Source: Anabaena subtropica FACHB-260 (lineage in GTDB: Bacteria > Cyanobacteriota > Cyanobacteriia > Cyanobacteriales > Nostocaceae). From it: 64,000 bases of DNA. Positions within the stretch are counted from its first letter, which is position 1. Each line of letters starts with the position of its first letter. Made by a program: the position numbers and the translations under genes. The notes under the pieces are model-generated. The model worked only from the letters and a program-made list of their open reading frames with translations, made no database searches and was not told the DNA's origin. Positions 16,169 to 24,700 of the stretch are shown piece by piece. The stretch is from assembly GCF_014697105.1 (NCBI RefSeq), contig NZ_JACJRF010000013.1, positions 62,001-126,000 on the forward strand. The letters run 5' to 3'.

Positions 16169-17275
16169 GTGGTGAAAAGTTTCAGTAGTCTGTTTGGTAA
16201 ATCTCATAGAGGGGTGGGTGTAGAAATTGCACCAGAACGGGTGAATGTAGTTCAACTACGCAAGCAGCGCCAAGGCTTGAAACTCGAATCTTTAACATCA
16301 GTACCAGTTCCCGAAGGGATTGTCTCTGATGGTCAAATCAACGACCCCCCAGCAATGGCTCAATTAATTCAGCAGGCGCTGGCTGAAAGCAAAATCAAAG
16401 TATCTCGTGTAGCAACTGGTGTACCAGGAAGAGATTCTATTGTCCGCATCATCCCTGTACCAGCAGAGTTAGATGATAAAGAATTACGGGATATGGTGTT
16501 AAATCACGAAGCAGGGTTGTATTTACCCTATCCTCGAGAGGAAGCTGATGTAGATTATCAAAAACTTGGGTACTTTGTAGATGAGGATGGCATAGAAAAA
16601 GTACAGGTACTGTTAGTTGCTACCCGTAAGGAGGTGACAGATACATATATTAGTACTTTTGAGCAGGCAGGCTTACAAATTAGCGTTTTAGAAATCAATA
16701 GTTTTGCCTTAATTCGGACAATTCGTGATCAACTACGACAATTTGGGCCACAAGAAGCATCGGTACTAGTTGACATAGAGTTCGACAGTACAGAAATTGC
16801 CATCATCATTAACGGAGTACCACAATTTTCTCGTACAGTCCCCATTGGCACTTATCAAATGCAAATGGCATTTGCTAGGGCAATGAGCCTACCTACATCA
16901 CGAGACATGGAAATGTTACAGGGAATGGTAATTCCTGTAAATTCTGGAGATAGTGATAAAACCGGGATGACAGAAACTGATCCTGGCATGGCTGGCGTAT
17001 TGCGAATCTTGGGAGAACTTACAGATGAGCTACGCCGTTCTATCGATTTTTACTTAAATCAAAGTGAAAACTTAGAGATAGCACAAATTTTATTAGGTGG
17101 GCCTGGCGGTGGGCTAGAACAACTAAATGAGTTTTTTACTCAACGCTTAAGTATTCCTACTAATCAAATAGATCCTATCGGGTCTTTGTCCTTGGAAGTT
17201 GATGCAGAAAAGTATCCCTCTGCACAACGATCTGGTTTAGGAATAATCCTCGGTTTAGGGATGCGGGAGGTGTGA
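16169..17275 (+). CDS. pilM: Type IV pilus assembly protein PilM
   Basis: Cytoplasmic actin-like ATPase that recruits PilN and links the inner-membrane alignment complex to the pilus motor. Features are the N-terminal VGVEIAPERVNVVQLRK (actin-like phosphate-1 region), ATGVPGRDSIVRIIPVP, the SVLVDIEFDSTEIAIIINGVPQFSRTVPIG strand-loop and the nucleotide-binding ILLGGPGGGLEQLNEFF. The frame extends to a TTG at 16154, but PilM proteins normally begin M-V-K-S-F, which points to the GTG at 16169. It is the first gene of pilM-N-O-Q; in cyanobacteria this machine serves twitching motility, DNA uptake and, in Nostocales, hormogonium gliding. Confidence 0.93.
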   Translation: MVKSFSSLFGKSHRGVGVEIAPERVNVVQLRKQRQGLKLESLTSVPVPEGIVSDGQINDPPAMAQLIQQALAESKIKVSRVATGVPGRDSIVRIIPVPAELDDKELRDMVLNHEAGLYLPYPREEADVDYQKLGYFVDEDGIEKVQVLLVATRKEVTDTYISTFEQAGLQISVLEINSFALIRTIRDQLRQFGPQEASVLVDIEFDSTEIAIIINGVPQFSRTVPIGTYQMQMAFARAMSLPTSRDMEMLQGMVIPVNSGDSDKTGMTETDPGMAGVLRILGELTDELRRSIDFYLNQSENLEIAQILLGGPGGGLEQLNEFFTQRLSIPTNQIDPIGSLSLEVDAEKYPSAQRSGLGIILGLGMREV

Positions 17276-17289
17276 TAGCAATTCAAAAT

Positions 17290-17335
17290 TCACTCATAGC
17301 CTGCGGCTAGGCTTCCGCCAACAAAATTCAAAATT
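17290..17335. repeat. Short interspersed insert between pilM and pilN
   Basis: An AATTCAAAATTCA / CAAAATTCAAAATTA direct repeat flanks a GC-rich CTGCGGCTAGGCTTCCGCCAAC core. Such GC-rich cores between AT-rich repeats resemble short repeats inserted in Nostoc intergenic DNA. Confidence 0.5.
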
Positions 17336-17407
17336 AGGAAAGTCAGATTTTATTTGGGTTTCCGATTTTAAATCTATTTCCCTCTTTTGGAGAATTGGTA
17401 TCAGAGA

Positions 17408-18169
17408 ATGTATGGATTAGATATTAACTTTCTCAAAGACCGCCCAGCTTATCAGCCTAAAGCTGAGAAAAAATCGGGTGCAAAACTGCCGGCCGGGAAT
17501 TTATTACCTGTGTATCTGGGAGTCGGCGTAGGTCTTTGTCTGCCATTGTTTGTAGGTGGTGGTTTGTGGTTTTTGCAAGCGAAAACTGGTGAATTAGAGC
17601 AGGCGATCGCACTACTTGATGAAGAAAATAAAAAGTTAGATGCAGAAATCGTCAGTATTAACAAAATCAAGGAACAGGTTAACGCCGTCAAAGCTGAAAC
17701 TCAAAGTTTAGTCACAGTCTTTGACCAAATTCGCCCTTGGTCAGCCATGTTAGAAGATTTGCGCGATCGCATCCCTGCAACTGTGCAAATTGAAAACGTA
17801 AGACAAACAGCACCTACTCCCCCAACAGCAGGACAACCTCCTGGTAATCCTGCTGGTGGTATAGAAATTACAGGCTTGGCTCGTTCCTTTAACGATGTCA
17901 ACGACTTCTTATTAGTCCTGCAACAGTCTCGCTTCTTAAAGTCTACCGACAGCAAAATTATCACAGCCTCTCTAGTAGACGCACCATTACCGCCTAGTAG
18001 AGGTAATGGTGTCCAAATCAAACCACCCCAAGTAGTCAAATACACTATCCAATCCAGTCTCAGTGATGTTCCAGCTTCTGAATTAATTCGGGAGTTAGAG
18101 CAGAAAGGCACTGTAGGACTAGTGACACGGATTCGCGCCATGCAACAAACAGGAGTCATTACAAGATGA
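17408..18169 (+). CDS. pilN: Type IV pilus assembly protein PilN
   Basis: Inner-membrane bitopic protein of the pilus alignment subcomplex. The N-terminal MYGLDINFLKDRPAY contains the INFL-type motif that docks into PilM. One transmembrane helix (VYLGVGVGLCLPLFVGGGLWFL, about residues 35-56) follows, then a coiled coil (ELEQAIALLDEENKKLDAEI) and a ferredoxin-like periplasmic domain. The frame runs back to a TTG at 17387, but the ATG at 17408 matches the conserved start. Its stop overlaps pilO by four bases, so the two are translationally coupled. Confidence 0.9.
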   Translation: MYGLDINFLKDRPAYQPKAEKKSGAKLPAGNLLPVYLGVGVGLCLPLFVGGGLWFLQAKTGELEQAIALLDEENKKLDAEIVSINKIKEQVNAVKAETQSLVTVFDQIRPWSAMLEDLRDRIPATVQIENVRQTAPTPPTAGQPPGNPAGGIEITGLARSFNDVNDFLLVLQQSRFLKSTDSKIITASLVDAPLPPSRGNGVQIKPPQVVKYTIQSSLSDVPASELIRELEQKGTVGLVTRIRAMQQTGVITR

Positions 18170-18927
18170 CGCTGAGTGAAGATTTAAATTTTGCCGAACA
18201 CGCTGCTGATTTAGAAGCAGGTGCATCAACTTACCCCGTTGTCTTTGGTATTAGTTTCACACCTAAAATCATCGGCATTATCGTAGGTGTACTGGGTCTG
18301 ACAGGAGCTTTGTATATGTTGCTCAATATGGTAATGCCAGCTTGGGAAAACTATCAGCAGAAGCAAGCCCAAAGCAGTGAGTTAGAAGGTCAAATATTAC
18401 AAAAAAAGGCCACTGTTAAACAGAAAGATAAAGTAACAGAAGAACTAGCCCAAGCCAAACAGCAAAAAATACAGGTTTTAGCTTTATTTGCTGATGAGAG
18501 AACCTTAGATACTATGCTGTTGGATCTCAATCGTTTAGTAGAAGCTGGTAATGCTCAAGCTCCTCTCAATGGAGTGAGAGCTAAATTACAGAAATTTGTG
18601 CCAGCCATACAAAGACCAGAACCTATCACTGATGGTTCATTGGGAACAGCCGTTGACGGCAAGCTAAAACGTACTAGCGTTAACATCGAAATCATCGGCA
18701 CTTATGAACAAACCCAATCAATTATTCGTAATATAGAGCGTCTACAGCCTTTATTAATAGTTAAAGACTATCAATCAACGTTAGCGTCTGTACAGGCTAC
18801 CGATAGGACAGGCAAACCCATCCGCAGGGTAGGGCCAGCACCAATCACTACGTCCTTTCAATTACAAGCATTAATGCCCCTCAGTGCTGAGGAAATAGCT
18901 ACTGCTCAAGCTGCTTCTAAGAAGTAA
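18166..18927 (+). CDS. pilO: Type IV pilus assembly protein PilO
   Basis: Bitopic inner-membrane partner of PilN, 253 residues. There is a cytoplasmic N-terminus, a transmembrane helix at about residues 38-58 (IIGIIVGVLGLTGALYMLLNMV), and a coiled coil rich in Gln/Lys (QQKQAQSSELEGQILQKKATVKQKDKVTEELAQAKQQK). A C-terminal periplasmic domain contains VNIEIIGTYEQTQSIIRNIERLQPLLIVKDY. The start overlaps the pilN stop (ATGA). The gap to pilQ is about 220 bases and contains a palindromic repeat, which could reduce read-through. Confidence 0.9.
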   Translation: MTLSEDLNFAEHAADLEAGASTYPVVFGISFTPKIIGIIVGVLGLTGALYMLLNMVMPAWENYQQKQAQSSELEGQILQKKATVKQKDKVTEELAQAKQQKIQVLALFADERTLDTMLLDLNRLVEAGNAQAPLNGVRAKLQKFVPAIQRPEPITDGSLGTAVDGKLKRTSVNIEIIGTYEQTQSIIRNIERLQPLLIVKDYQSTLASVQATDRTGKPIRRVGPAPITTSFQLQALMPLSAEEIATAQAASKK

Positions 18928-19002
18928 TTCATGATTACTGAATTGAGATTGAATCTGAGTTTCTGGGGTTTAAAAGCAAAAGTAACAGAGGGCAGAAATT
19001 AA

Positions 19003-19078
19003 GTTTGTAGTAAGGATTTAAATCCTCTGTTTGAGACGCTACGCGAACAAAAAAAGGACTAAAGTCCTTACTACAAAC
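19003..19078. repeat. Palindromic repeat, GTTTGTAGTAAGG family, copy 1
   Basis: Left arm GTTTGTAGTAAGGATTTAAATCC and right arm GGACTAAAGTCCTTACTACAAAC form an imperfect inverted repeat around a short core containing GAGACGCTACGCGAAC. It lies between pilO and pilQ. Related copies lie at 21935, 48124 and 61443. Confidence 0.9.
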
Positions 19079-19145
19079 AAAAATTGAAATTTTTAATTAC
19101 TTCAGAGATTTTTGGTTACAGACTTTATTAGGTGAGGAATGAACT

Positions 19146-21620
19146 GTGAAACACGTTCACGGTAATAGTTTAGTTTTAGGTGCTGCCGCTTTTGTCTTTT
19201 TGGCAGCACAACCAGCGTGGGCGCAAACAACTCAAATTACAGAAGTTAAGCTAAATCCCAGTGATGGTGGACTTAGTGTGGTTTTAAAAACTTCTGCCGG
19301 TTCTCGTCCACAAGTTTTTACAACAAAAAGAGGTAAGGCTTTAGTTGCAGATATTATTAACACACAACTACGACTTCGGCAAGGTAATAACTTCCGTCAA
19401 GATAAGCCTGCGCCGGGAATTGCTTCTGTTGAGGTGGTGCAATTAGATGCTAATAGTATTCGGGTGATAGTTACTGGTGACAATGATGCACCAATCAGCC
19501 AACCTGTAGCGCGTCAACAAGATGGAATCACTCTCAGCGTCACACCATCCACCGGTACGACAGCATCAGCGCCAATCACCCCCAGACCGCCAGTATCTAC
19601 AACGCCACCTGCATCTACACCATCTCAACCAGGTGCAGTCCCCAATGTGCTTGTACCTAACCCAGAAGTGACCATTGATGGCAGACCAGCCCAGCCAGCA
19701 GGCCCCGGACAGCCTGTAAGCCAAGCACCACCGTTTTTACCTAGAGCTGTTGCCCCTCCTGTTGGGGATATTGCCATTTCGGCTACAGATGCCTCTCCTA
19801 GTACCATTGATTTAGGTACACAGGAACGTGTGCCTCGTCTGGTGTTGCGCGATGCACCAGTTAGGGAAGTTTTATCATTGTTGGCTCGTGCAGCTAATCT
19901 TAACTTGGCTTATATAGGCGATGGGGCTGGTGGGACACCTGCACCTGGTGAAGGACAAGGTATATCGCAAACCATTTCCCTAGATATCGAAAATGAGCCT
20001 GTGCAAGATGTGTTTAACTACGTCTTGCGTCTGAGTGGTTTAGAAGCTAACCGCAGCAACAGGACGATTTTTGTCGGGCCGAAATTACCTAACTCCACTC
20101 GTGATGTGGTGATGCGTAACCTGCGACTCAATCAGGTAAACGTGGGAGTTGCTTTAAACTTTTTAGTTGGTTTAGGGGCTGAAACTGCTGTTAGCCGCGA
20201 ACGTCAAGTTACCAATGTCAATGCTGTTCCTGTAGGGACTGGAGTTGCTCCTATCACCCAAACGCAGACAACTACAGAAACTAGAGTGGAAACTCAAAGG
20301 ATTGATTTTAAAGACTCTAATCCATTATTGAGGGGTTTACAGGCATTAGGAGACGAGAGGACAAATTCTCTTACTTTAATTGGGCCTCCGAGATTAGTTG
20401 AGATGGCAATGACTCAACTAACTCAACTTGATATCCGCCGTCGTCAAGTGGTAGTTAACGTCAAAATTATTGATGTCAATCTTAGTAATACCCAAGATAA
20501 TAATTCTAGTTTTTCCTTTGGTATTGGTAACAACTACTTCAGTAGCGATGGAGGCGCAGCATCATTAAATCTTGGTGGAATTAATCCACCAGGTGCTGAC
20601 AGTGTGCGTAATAGTCTCAATCCAAGGGTGACAGGTAATCCTTACAGTGGTGCTAATACTTTCTTGGATCTAACCCAAACTGTTGGCCCGGTTCCTACTA
20701 CTGGAGTAGGCACAAGAAGAGTGACTATTAACAATCCTGGTGGAGGAACTATTACTGAAACACCAGGTCAGGATCTAAACTTTTTACAAAGAAGAGCAGG
20801 AGTTTCAGGAGACCCATTTAATACTGGAATTACAGAAGTCACTGAAGGAACACCAAACATTATCAGAAGAACTACTACTACCGATCCAACAACAGGAGTA
20901 GTAACTGAAACTACAGATATTACTGAAGGAACTCGTGGAACTATAACTGCCGCCTTACCTAGTTTATTTCAATATCCTAGACGACTCCTTGCTAATTTGC
21001 AGGCTCAAGTGACCAATGGTAACGCCAAGATATTGACTGACCCAACCTTAATCGTGCAAGAAGGTCAAACAGCTAATGTTAAACTCACGCAAGAAGTTGT
21101 AGGAAACATAACTAGCGAAACAACTCGTGGTGATGGCACTTCTACACAAACGGTTACAGCTGAAAAAACAGATGTAGGTTTAACTTTAGCCGTTAAAATT
21201 GATCGGATTGATGACAATGGTTTTGTTTCTTTATCAGTGGCTCCTGTTGTCAAAGCTCCTCAATCTTCAGCTGTACTTAATGTGTCAGGGAATAATCAAA
21301 CTATCTTTTTGGTGTCTGAACGCTCTCTTAATTCAGGCATGATTCGTTTAAGAGATGGTCAGACACTAATTCTGTCAGGTATTATCCAAGATCAAGACAG
21401 AACCAGTGTTTCTAAGATTCCCATCTTGGGAGATATTCCGCTAATTGGTTCACTGTTTAGAAGCACTAACAGATCCAATGAACGTAGAGAAGTAATCGTA
21501 CTTCTGACACCTCAGGTTATGGATGATTCTGAAAATTCTTCTTATGGCTATAACTATTCGCCTAGCCCACAAGTGCGGCAAATGCTTGAGCGTCGTGGCT
21601 TGAATACACCCAGAAGGTAA
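19146..21620 (+). CDS. pilQ: Type IV pilus secretin PilQ
   Basis: Outer-membrane secretin through which the type IV pilus leaves the cell. In order: signal peptide (to about residue 26, AQPAWAQ), AMIN-type domain (27-130) for peptidoglycan binding, a Pro/Thr-rich linker (about 150-215), an STN-like domain (LVLRDAPVREVLSLLARAANLNLAYIGDG), N-domain repeats (about 320-430), and the secretin core ending VSKIPILGDIPLIGSLFRS. The core is split by an unusual Thr/Gly-rich stretch (about 450-600, with TTTTDPTTGVVTETTDITEGT). At 824 residues it is longer than proteobacterial PilQ. The start is GTG at 19146. Confidence 0.93.
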   Translation: MKHVHGNSLVLGAAAFVFLAAQPAWAQTTQITEVKLNPSDGGLSVVLKTSAGSRPQVFTTKRGKALVADIINTQLRLRQGNNFRQDKPAPGIASVEVVQLDANSIRVIVTGDNDAPISQPVARQQDGITLSVTPSTGTTASAPITPRPPVSTTPPASTPSQPGAVPNVLVPNPEVTIDGRPAQPAGPGQPVSQAPPFLPRAVAPPVGDIAISATDASPSTIDLGTQERVPRLVLRDAPVREVLSLLARAANLNLAYIGDGAGGTPAPGEGQGISQTISLDIENEPVQDVFNYVLRLSGLEANRSNRTIFVGPKLPNSTRDVVMRNLRLNQVNVGVALNFLVGLGAETAVSRERQVTNVNAVPVGTGVAPITQTQTTTETRVETQRIDFKDSNPLLRGLQALGDERTNSLTLIGPPRLVEMAMTQLTQLDIRRRQVVVNVKIIDVNLSNTQDNNSSFSFGIGNNYFSSDGGAASLNLGGINPPGADSVRNSLNPRVTGNPYSGANTFLDLTQTVGPVPTTGVGTRRVTINNPGGGTITETPGQDLNFLQRRAGVSGDPFNTGITEVTEGTPNIIRRTTTTDPTTGVVTETTDITEGTRGTITAALPSLFQYPRRLLANLQAQVTNGNAKILTDPTLIVQEGQTANVKLTQEVVGNITSETTRGDGTSTQTVTAEKTDVGLTLAVKIDRIDDNGFVSLSVAPVVKAPQSSAVLNVSGNNQTIFLVSERSLNSGMIRLRDGQTLILSGIIQDQDRTSVSKIPILGDIPLIGSLFRSTNRSNERREVIVLLTPQVMDDSENSSYGYNYSPSPQVRQMLERRGLNTPRR

Positions 21621-21674
21621 TTTGCGATTTCAGATGTTATCTGGGTTTTTGGCGGAATATGTCTGTGTCAAATA

Positions 21675-21712
21675 AATAAGGTGCGTTATGGTTTTGCCAA
21701 ACGCACCTTATT
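21675..21712 (+). terminator. Intrinsic terminator of the pil operon
   Basis: A 13-bp perfect stem AATAAGGTGCGTT / AACGCACCTTATT lies 55 bases past the pilQ stop codon. The following tract (CTCATGATT) is only weakly T-rich. Confidence 0.7.
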
Positions 21713-21738
21713 CTCATGATTAATTAGCAATAACTAAC

Positions 21739-21898
21739 TTAACGGTGAGTTCGACGAATTTTAAAAACCCCTCTCCAAACCTCTCCCCTGCAAGGAGAGA
21801 GGCTTCAAAACCTTCATTTTTCGTTGATATTTAAAGATATTTAAGCCCCTCTCCGCGTCGGAGAGGGGTTTGGGGAGAGGTCATCGAACTGACGTTAA
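21739..21898. mobile_element. MITE-like element with CCCCTCTCC palindrome
   Basis: About 160 bases with imperfect terminal inverted repeats: TTAACGGTGAGTTCGACGA at the left, and at the right a sequence whose complement reads TTAACGTCAGTTCGATGA. Inside, ACCCCTCTCCAAACCTCTCC pairs with GGAGAGGGGTTTGGGGAGAGGT. It has no coding capacity and can fold into one long hairpin. Confidence 0.75.
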
Positions 21899-21934
21899 CT
21901 TAATGGTGAGTCTGATGAGATGGAAGTGAATTTT

Positions 21935-21992
21935 GTTTGTAGTAAGCACTTTAGTGCTTAGAAGATTAAGGACTGAAGTCCTTACTACGAAC
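21935..21992. repeat. Palindromic repeat, GTTTGTAGTAAG family, copy 2
   Basis: Left arm GTTTGTAGTAAGCACTTTAG and right arm AAGGACTGAAGTCCTTACTA-CGAAC. Both arms contain their own small palindromes. It sits just downstream of a minus-strand VOC gene. Confidence 0.85.
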
Positions 21993-22012
21993 TTGTTTAC
22001 AGACCACCTGTG

Positions 22013-22615
22013 TTAATTTGCTACTTCTGCTATTTCAATAACCCGCCCTTCATAATCTTTAACTAGAAAATTTAGGGGCTTCTGGTTACGAATCTTGAAC
22101 TTTAAACCGCGTGTTTCTACTCGCATTAAAATCATTTCTAAGCAATCACGGTCAAAGCAAACGTGACGTTGCTGATTTTTGACACCCAAGCTTGCACCCT
22201 TAATAACGTGCAGTTGAGTGTTTTTCTTGAGTTGATACCACATTCCATCACTGGCATTATTTATTGTCTTACCTGACCAGCTGGGACTAGTGGACATATA
22301 TAGCGGATCTATGCCTGCTGCGCCTATAGTTTGTTCGTAGTTGTAGTAGTAGTGCAACGGCACTTCTGCGGCTGGTAAATCTAATAACCCTTCATATAAT
22401 TGTCGGGCAATCTCCAGATCAGACACCATCACAGTATGGACTTTAGGGGCGCTGGTGAGGAATAGCCACATAGCTCCAGCATAGGCTGCTAAAAGCATCA
22501 CCATGATGCCTTGAGTAGAAAACAGACTATCTAGAGGTAATGAGGGCAAAAAGGAGCCTAAAGTCAAAGGGGCGAACCGAAACGATATGACACTAGCTGC
22601 TATAACCATGAACAA
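22013..22615 (-). CDS. Membrane-anchored VOC/glyoxalase-like protein
   Basis: A 200-residue protein with two hydrophobic segments at the N-terminus (about residues 1-25 and 36-54), followed by a glyoxalase-like domain. The domain contains KVHTVMVSDLEIARQLYEGLLDLPAAEVPLHYYYNYEQ, a central HVCFDRDCLEMILMRVETRGLKFKIR, and the closing NFLVKDYEGRVIEIAEV, whose terminal Glu matches the last VOC metal-ligand position. Membrane anchoring of a VOC domain is uncommon. Substrate unknown. No operon partner. Confidence 0.7.
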   Translation of the reverse strand: MFMVIAASVISFRFAPLTLGSFLPSLPLDSLFSTQGIMVMLLAAYAGAMWLFLTSAPKVHTVMVSDLEIARQLYEGLLDLPAAEVPLHYYYNYEQTIGAAGIDPLYMSTSPSWSGKTINNASDGMWYQLKKNTQLHVIKGASLGVKNQQRHVCFDRDCLEMILMRVETRGLKFKIRNQKPLNFLVKDYEGRVIEIAEVAN

Positions 22616-22807
22616 ATTAAAAATTATATAAAGGAGCCGCTTTTATTTTTGTCAATAAAGACTTCAGTTATGAGGTCTTTGTTCTAGTGTATCAAGACTA
22701 AACTAGTCTGAGCCTTTGTTTTCAACAGACCTACATCAAGATATTATACGGCTGACTCAAAAATCTTATTGGCAACTTTATTTTAACCAGTATCCAACTC
22801 CCGACTT

Positions 22808-23437
22808 ATGCAAATTCCCCATTTTCCTGAAGCTAATCATCCGTTGGTAAAGTCCCTGTTTCATCACAATGACCAAGAACTGTTGGAGCTGTTTCAGCAT
22901 TATCCCGATGCTGGTAAGTACTTTACGGTGATTTTCTGCCGTTATAGTCCGATAGTGTACACCTTAATTCAACATTCGGCGCGATCGCCTGTACAAGCAG
23001 ACTATCTTTTTGCTCTGACTTGGCGACATATCTATTATGAACTCGGTGGACTGGATTTAAAAAATCCTCCTCCAGGTCAGGACGCTTTAACTTTGCAAAA
23101 TTGGCTAATCAATATCACAGCTTTTTGTATCAACGAAATTCAATTACCTCCAACAGAAGCGATTCACTATTCTCTCACCGCCACTTCCCCACCACTCTGG
23201 TGCTATGTCGAACAAGCTTTAGACCAATTACCCCCAGTATTACGATTAATGGTCTTGATGGCTCAAACTTTCCACTGGAGCGAAACTCGGATTGCAGCTT
23301 ATCTACAAGCGGAAGGAGAAAAGGTGACACCTGCCGAGGTAGCCGATTTTCTCCAGGAAGGCTATCGTATGCTAGAGGACAAATTACCAGCAGACCTTCG
23401 TGTCATATATTTGGGCGAAGATTTAGTCCAATTATAG
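22808..23437 (+). CDS. Sigma-factor-like (ECF-type) protein, divergent
   Basis: A 209-residue soluble protein laid out like a short sigma-70 family protein. The N-terminal half (HNDQELLELFQHYPDAGKYFTVIFCRYSPIVYTLI) resembles region 2. The C-terminal half (ALDQLPPVLRLMVLMAQTFHWSETRIAAYLQAEGEKVTPAEVADFLQEGYRMLEDKLP) resembles region 4 with its helix-turn-helix. The region-4 spacing is longer than normal, and the -10 recognition residues are hard to place, so promoter recognition is uncertain. It precedes a secreted TPR-protein gene on the same strand by 185 bases. I infer a cyanobacterial ECF-like regulator; other helical DNA-binding roles are possible. Confidence 0.6.
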   Translation: MQIPHFPEANHPLVKSLFHHNDQELLELFQHYPDAGKYFTVIFCRYSPIVYTLIQHSARSPVQADYLFALTWRHIYYELGGLDLKNPPPGQDALTLQNWLINITAFCINEIQLPPTEAIHYSLTATSPPLWCYVEQALDQLPPVLRLMVLMAQTFHWSETRIAAYLQAEGEKVTPAEVADFLQEGYRMLEDKLPADLRVIYLGEDLVQL

Positions 23438-23622
23438 CTTAAGTATATACGCTGAGGTTGTGAGTCTTCACACTGACAAGATAAAACTTTTTTACCAGCT
23501 TATACTTAAATCCAAAATTTCATGGTTAACACCATTTTAGATTTTGGATGGAAAACTCCTTTCTGTATCTGGGTTTGATGATTCCATCTGTCGCACTCAT
23601 TTTTTGAATTGGTGTAAGTTTT

Positions 23623-24696
23623 ATGACACAACGGCATTTATTCTCTAGCGCTAAAGCCAAAAGCTATGGAGTTTTTGGTTTTTACCTGTTGATGTTGACT
23701 TCGTTACTACATCCTGTAGCAGCAGGTGCGGCTGATATTACTCAACAACTCCATCGTCCTTTAAATCGTTCCGTTGGCAGACAATCTAGAGACGAAGCAG
23801 ATTCATTATTACGGGTGGCTGAACAACAATACGCTTCTGGATATGCAGAGAAAGCGGTTGACTCTGGTTTGCAGGCGTTAGATATTTACCACTTAATTGG
23901 CGACCTGAAGGCAAAAAGTCTAACTTATAATTTATTAGCAAAGGCTTATATTGAACTGGGGCGTTTTAAAGAAGGTGAAGACGCATTACGCCGGAGGTTA
24001 GCGATCGCTCGTGATACGAAAGACTTTCAATCTCAAATTTTTGCCCTAAATAATCTTGGCACGTTGCTACTACAAGCAGGTGAACCAACCGCAGCCGGAA
24101 ACACAATTCAAGAAGCGTTCACTATCGCCAACAATGTGAAAAATATCGAAGGTGAGGGTTTATCCTTGAGTAATTTAGGTCTTGTAGCGGCTAGGCTGGG
24201 AGATTACAACAAAGCAATTAAGCTTTATGAAACAGCTTTAGCTTTCCGCCGACGAACTAGGGATGCTCAAGGCGAAATAAATACTTTAAATAACTTAGGC
24301 GATGCTTACCTAGCGGCTGGCAATTATGCAGATACGATTGGTACTTATGGTGCAGCGATGAGAATTGCTAAAACTCTAGGCGATCGCCGTAACCAATTAC
24401 GAGCAATTGATGGTTTAGTCACAGCTCACACCGCAGTCGAACGTTATGAACGCGCCTTTGACTTACTACAACAACGTTTAATCATCGCTCAAGAATTACA
24501 AAATCTCCGAGAAGAATTAAATTCTTTTGAATCCTACGCAAAATTATACGAGCAGCTAGGTAATTACCCAACTGCCCGTAATTTTTACGAGAGAGCAATT
24601 ACGCTCTCACAAACTCTAGAAGACAACAAACAGGAAATATTTCTGCGCGATCGCATGACTCAAATGTTGCGGAGTCAAAAACCCATCATCAAATAA
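23623..24696 (+). CDS. Secreted TPR-repeat protein
   Basis: A 357-residue exported protein. An N-terminal signal (hydrophobic FGFYLLMLTSLLHPVAAGA, cleavage near residue 37) is followed by tandem TPR motifs over almost the whole length, for example ADSLLRVAEQQYASGYAEKAVDSGLQALDIY and GLVAARLGDYNKAIKLYETALAFRRR. The repeats have the longer ~40-residue spacing of kinesin-light-chain/Rapsyn-type TPRs. It probably scaffolds protein contacts in the periplasm or at the outer membrane; partners are unknown. It converges with the next gene with almost no gap. Confidence 0.75.
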   Translation: MTQRHLFSSAKAKSYGVFGFYLLMLTSLLHPVAAGAADITQQLHRPLNRSVGRQSRDEADSLLRVAEQQYASGYAEKAVDSGLQALDIYHLIGDLKAKSLTYNLLAKAYIELGRFKEGEDALRRRLAIARDTKDFQSQIFALNNLGTLLLQAGEPTAAGNTIQEAFTIANNVKNIEGEGLSLSNLGLVAARLGDYNKAIKLYETALAFRRRTRDAQGEINTLNNLGDAYLAAGNYADTIGTYGAAMRIAKTLGDRRNQLRAIDGLVTAHTAVERYERAFDLLQQRLIIAQELQNLREELNSFESYAKLYEQLGNYPTARNFYERAITLSQTLEDNKQEIFLRDRMTQMLRSQKPIIK

Positions 24697-24700
24697 CTGA

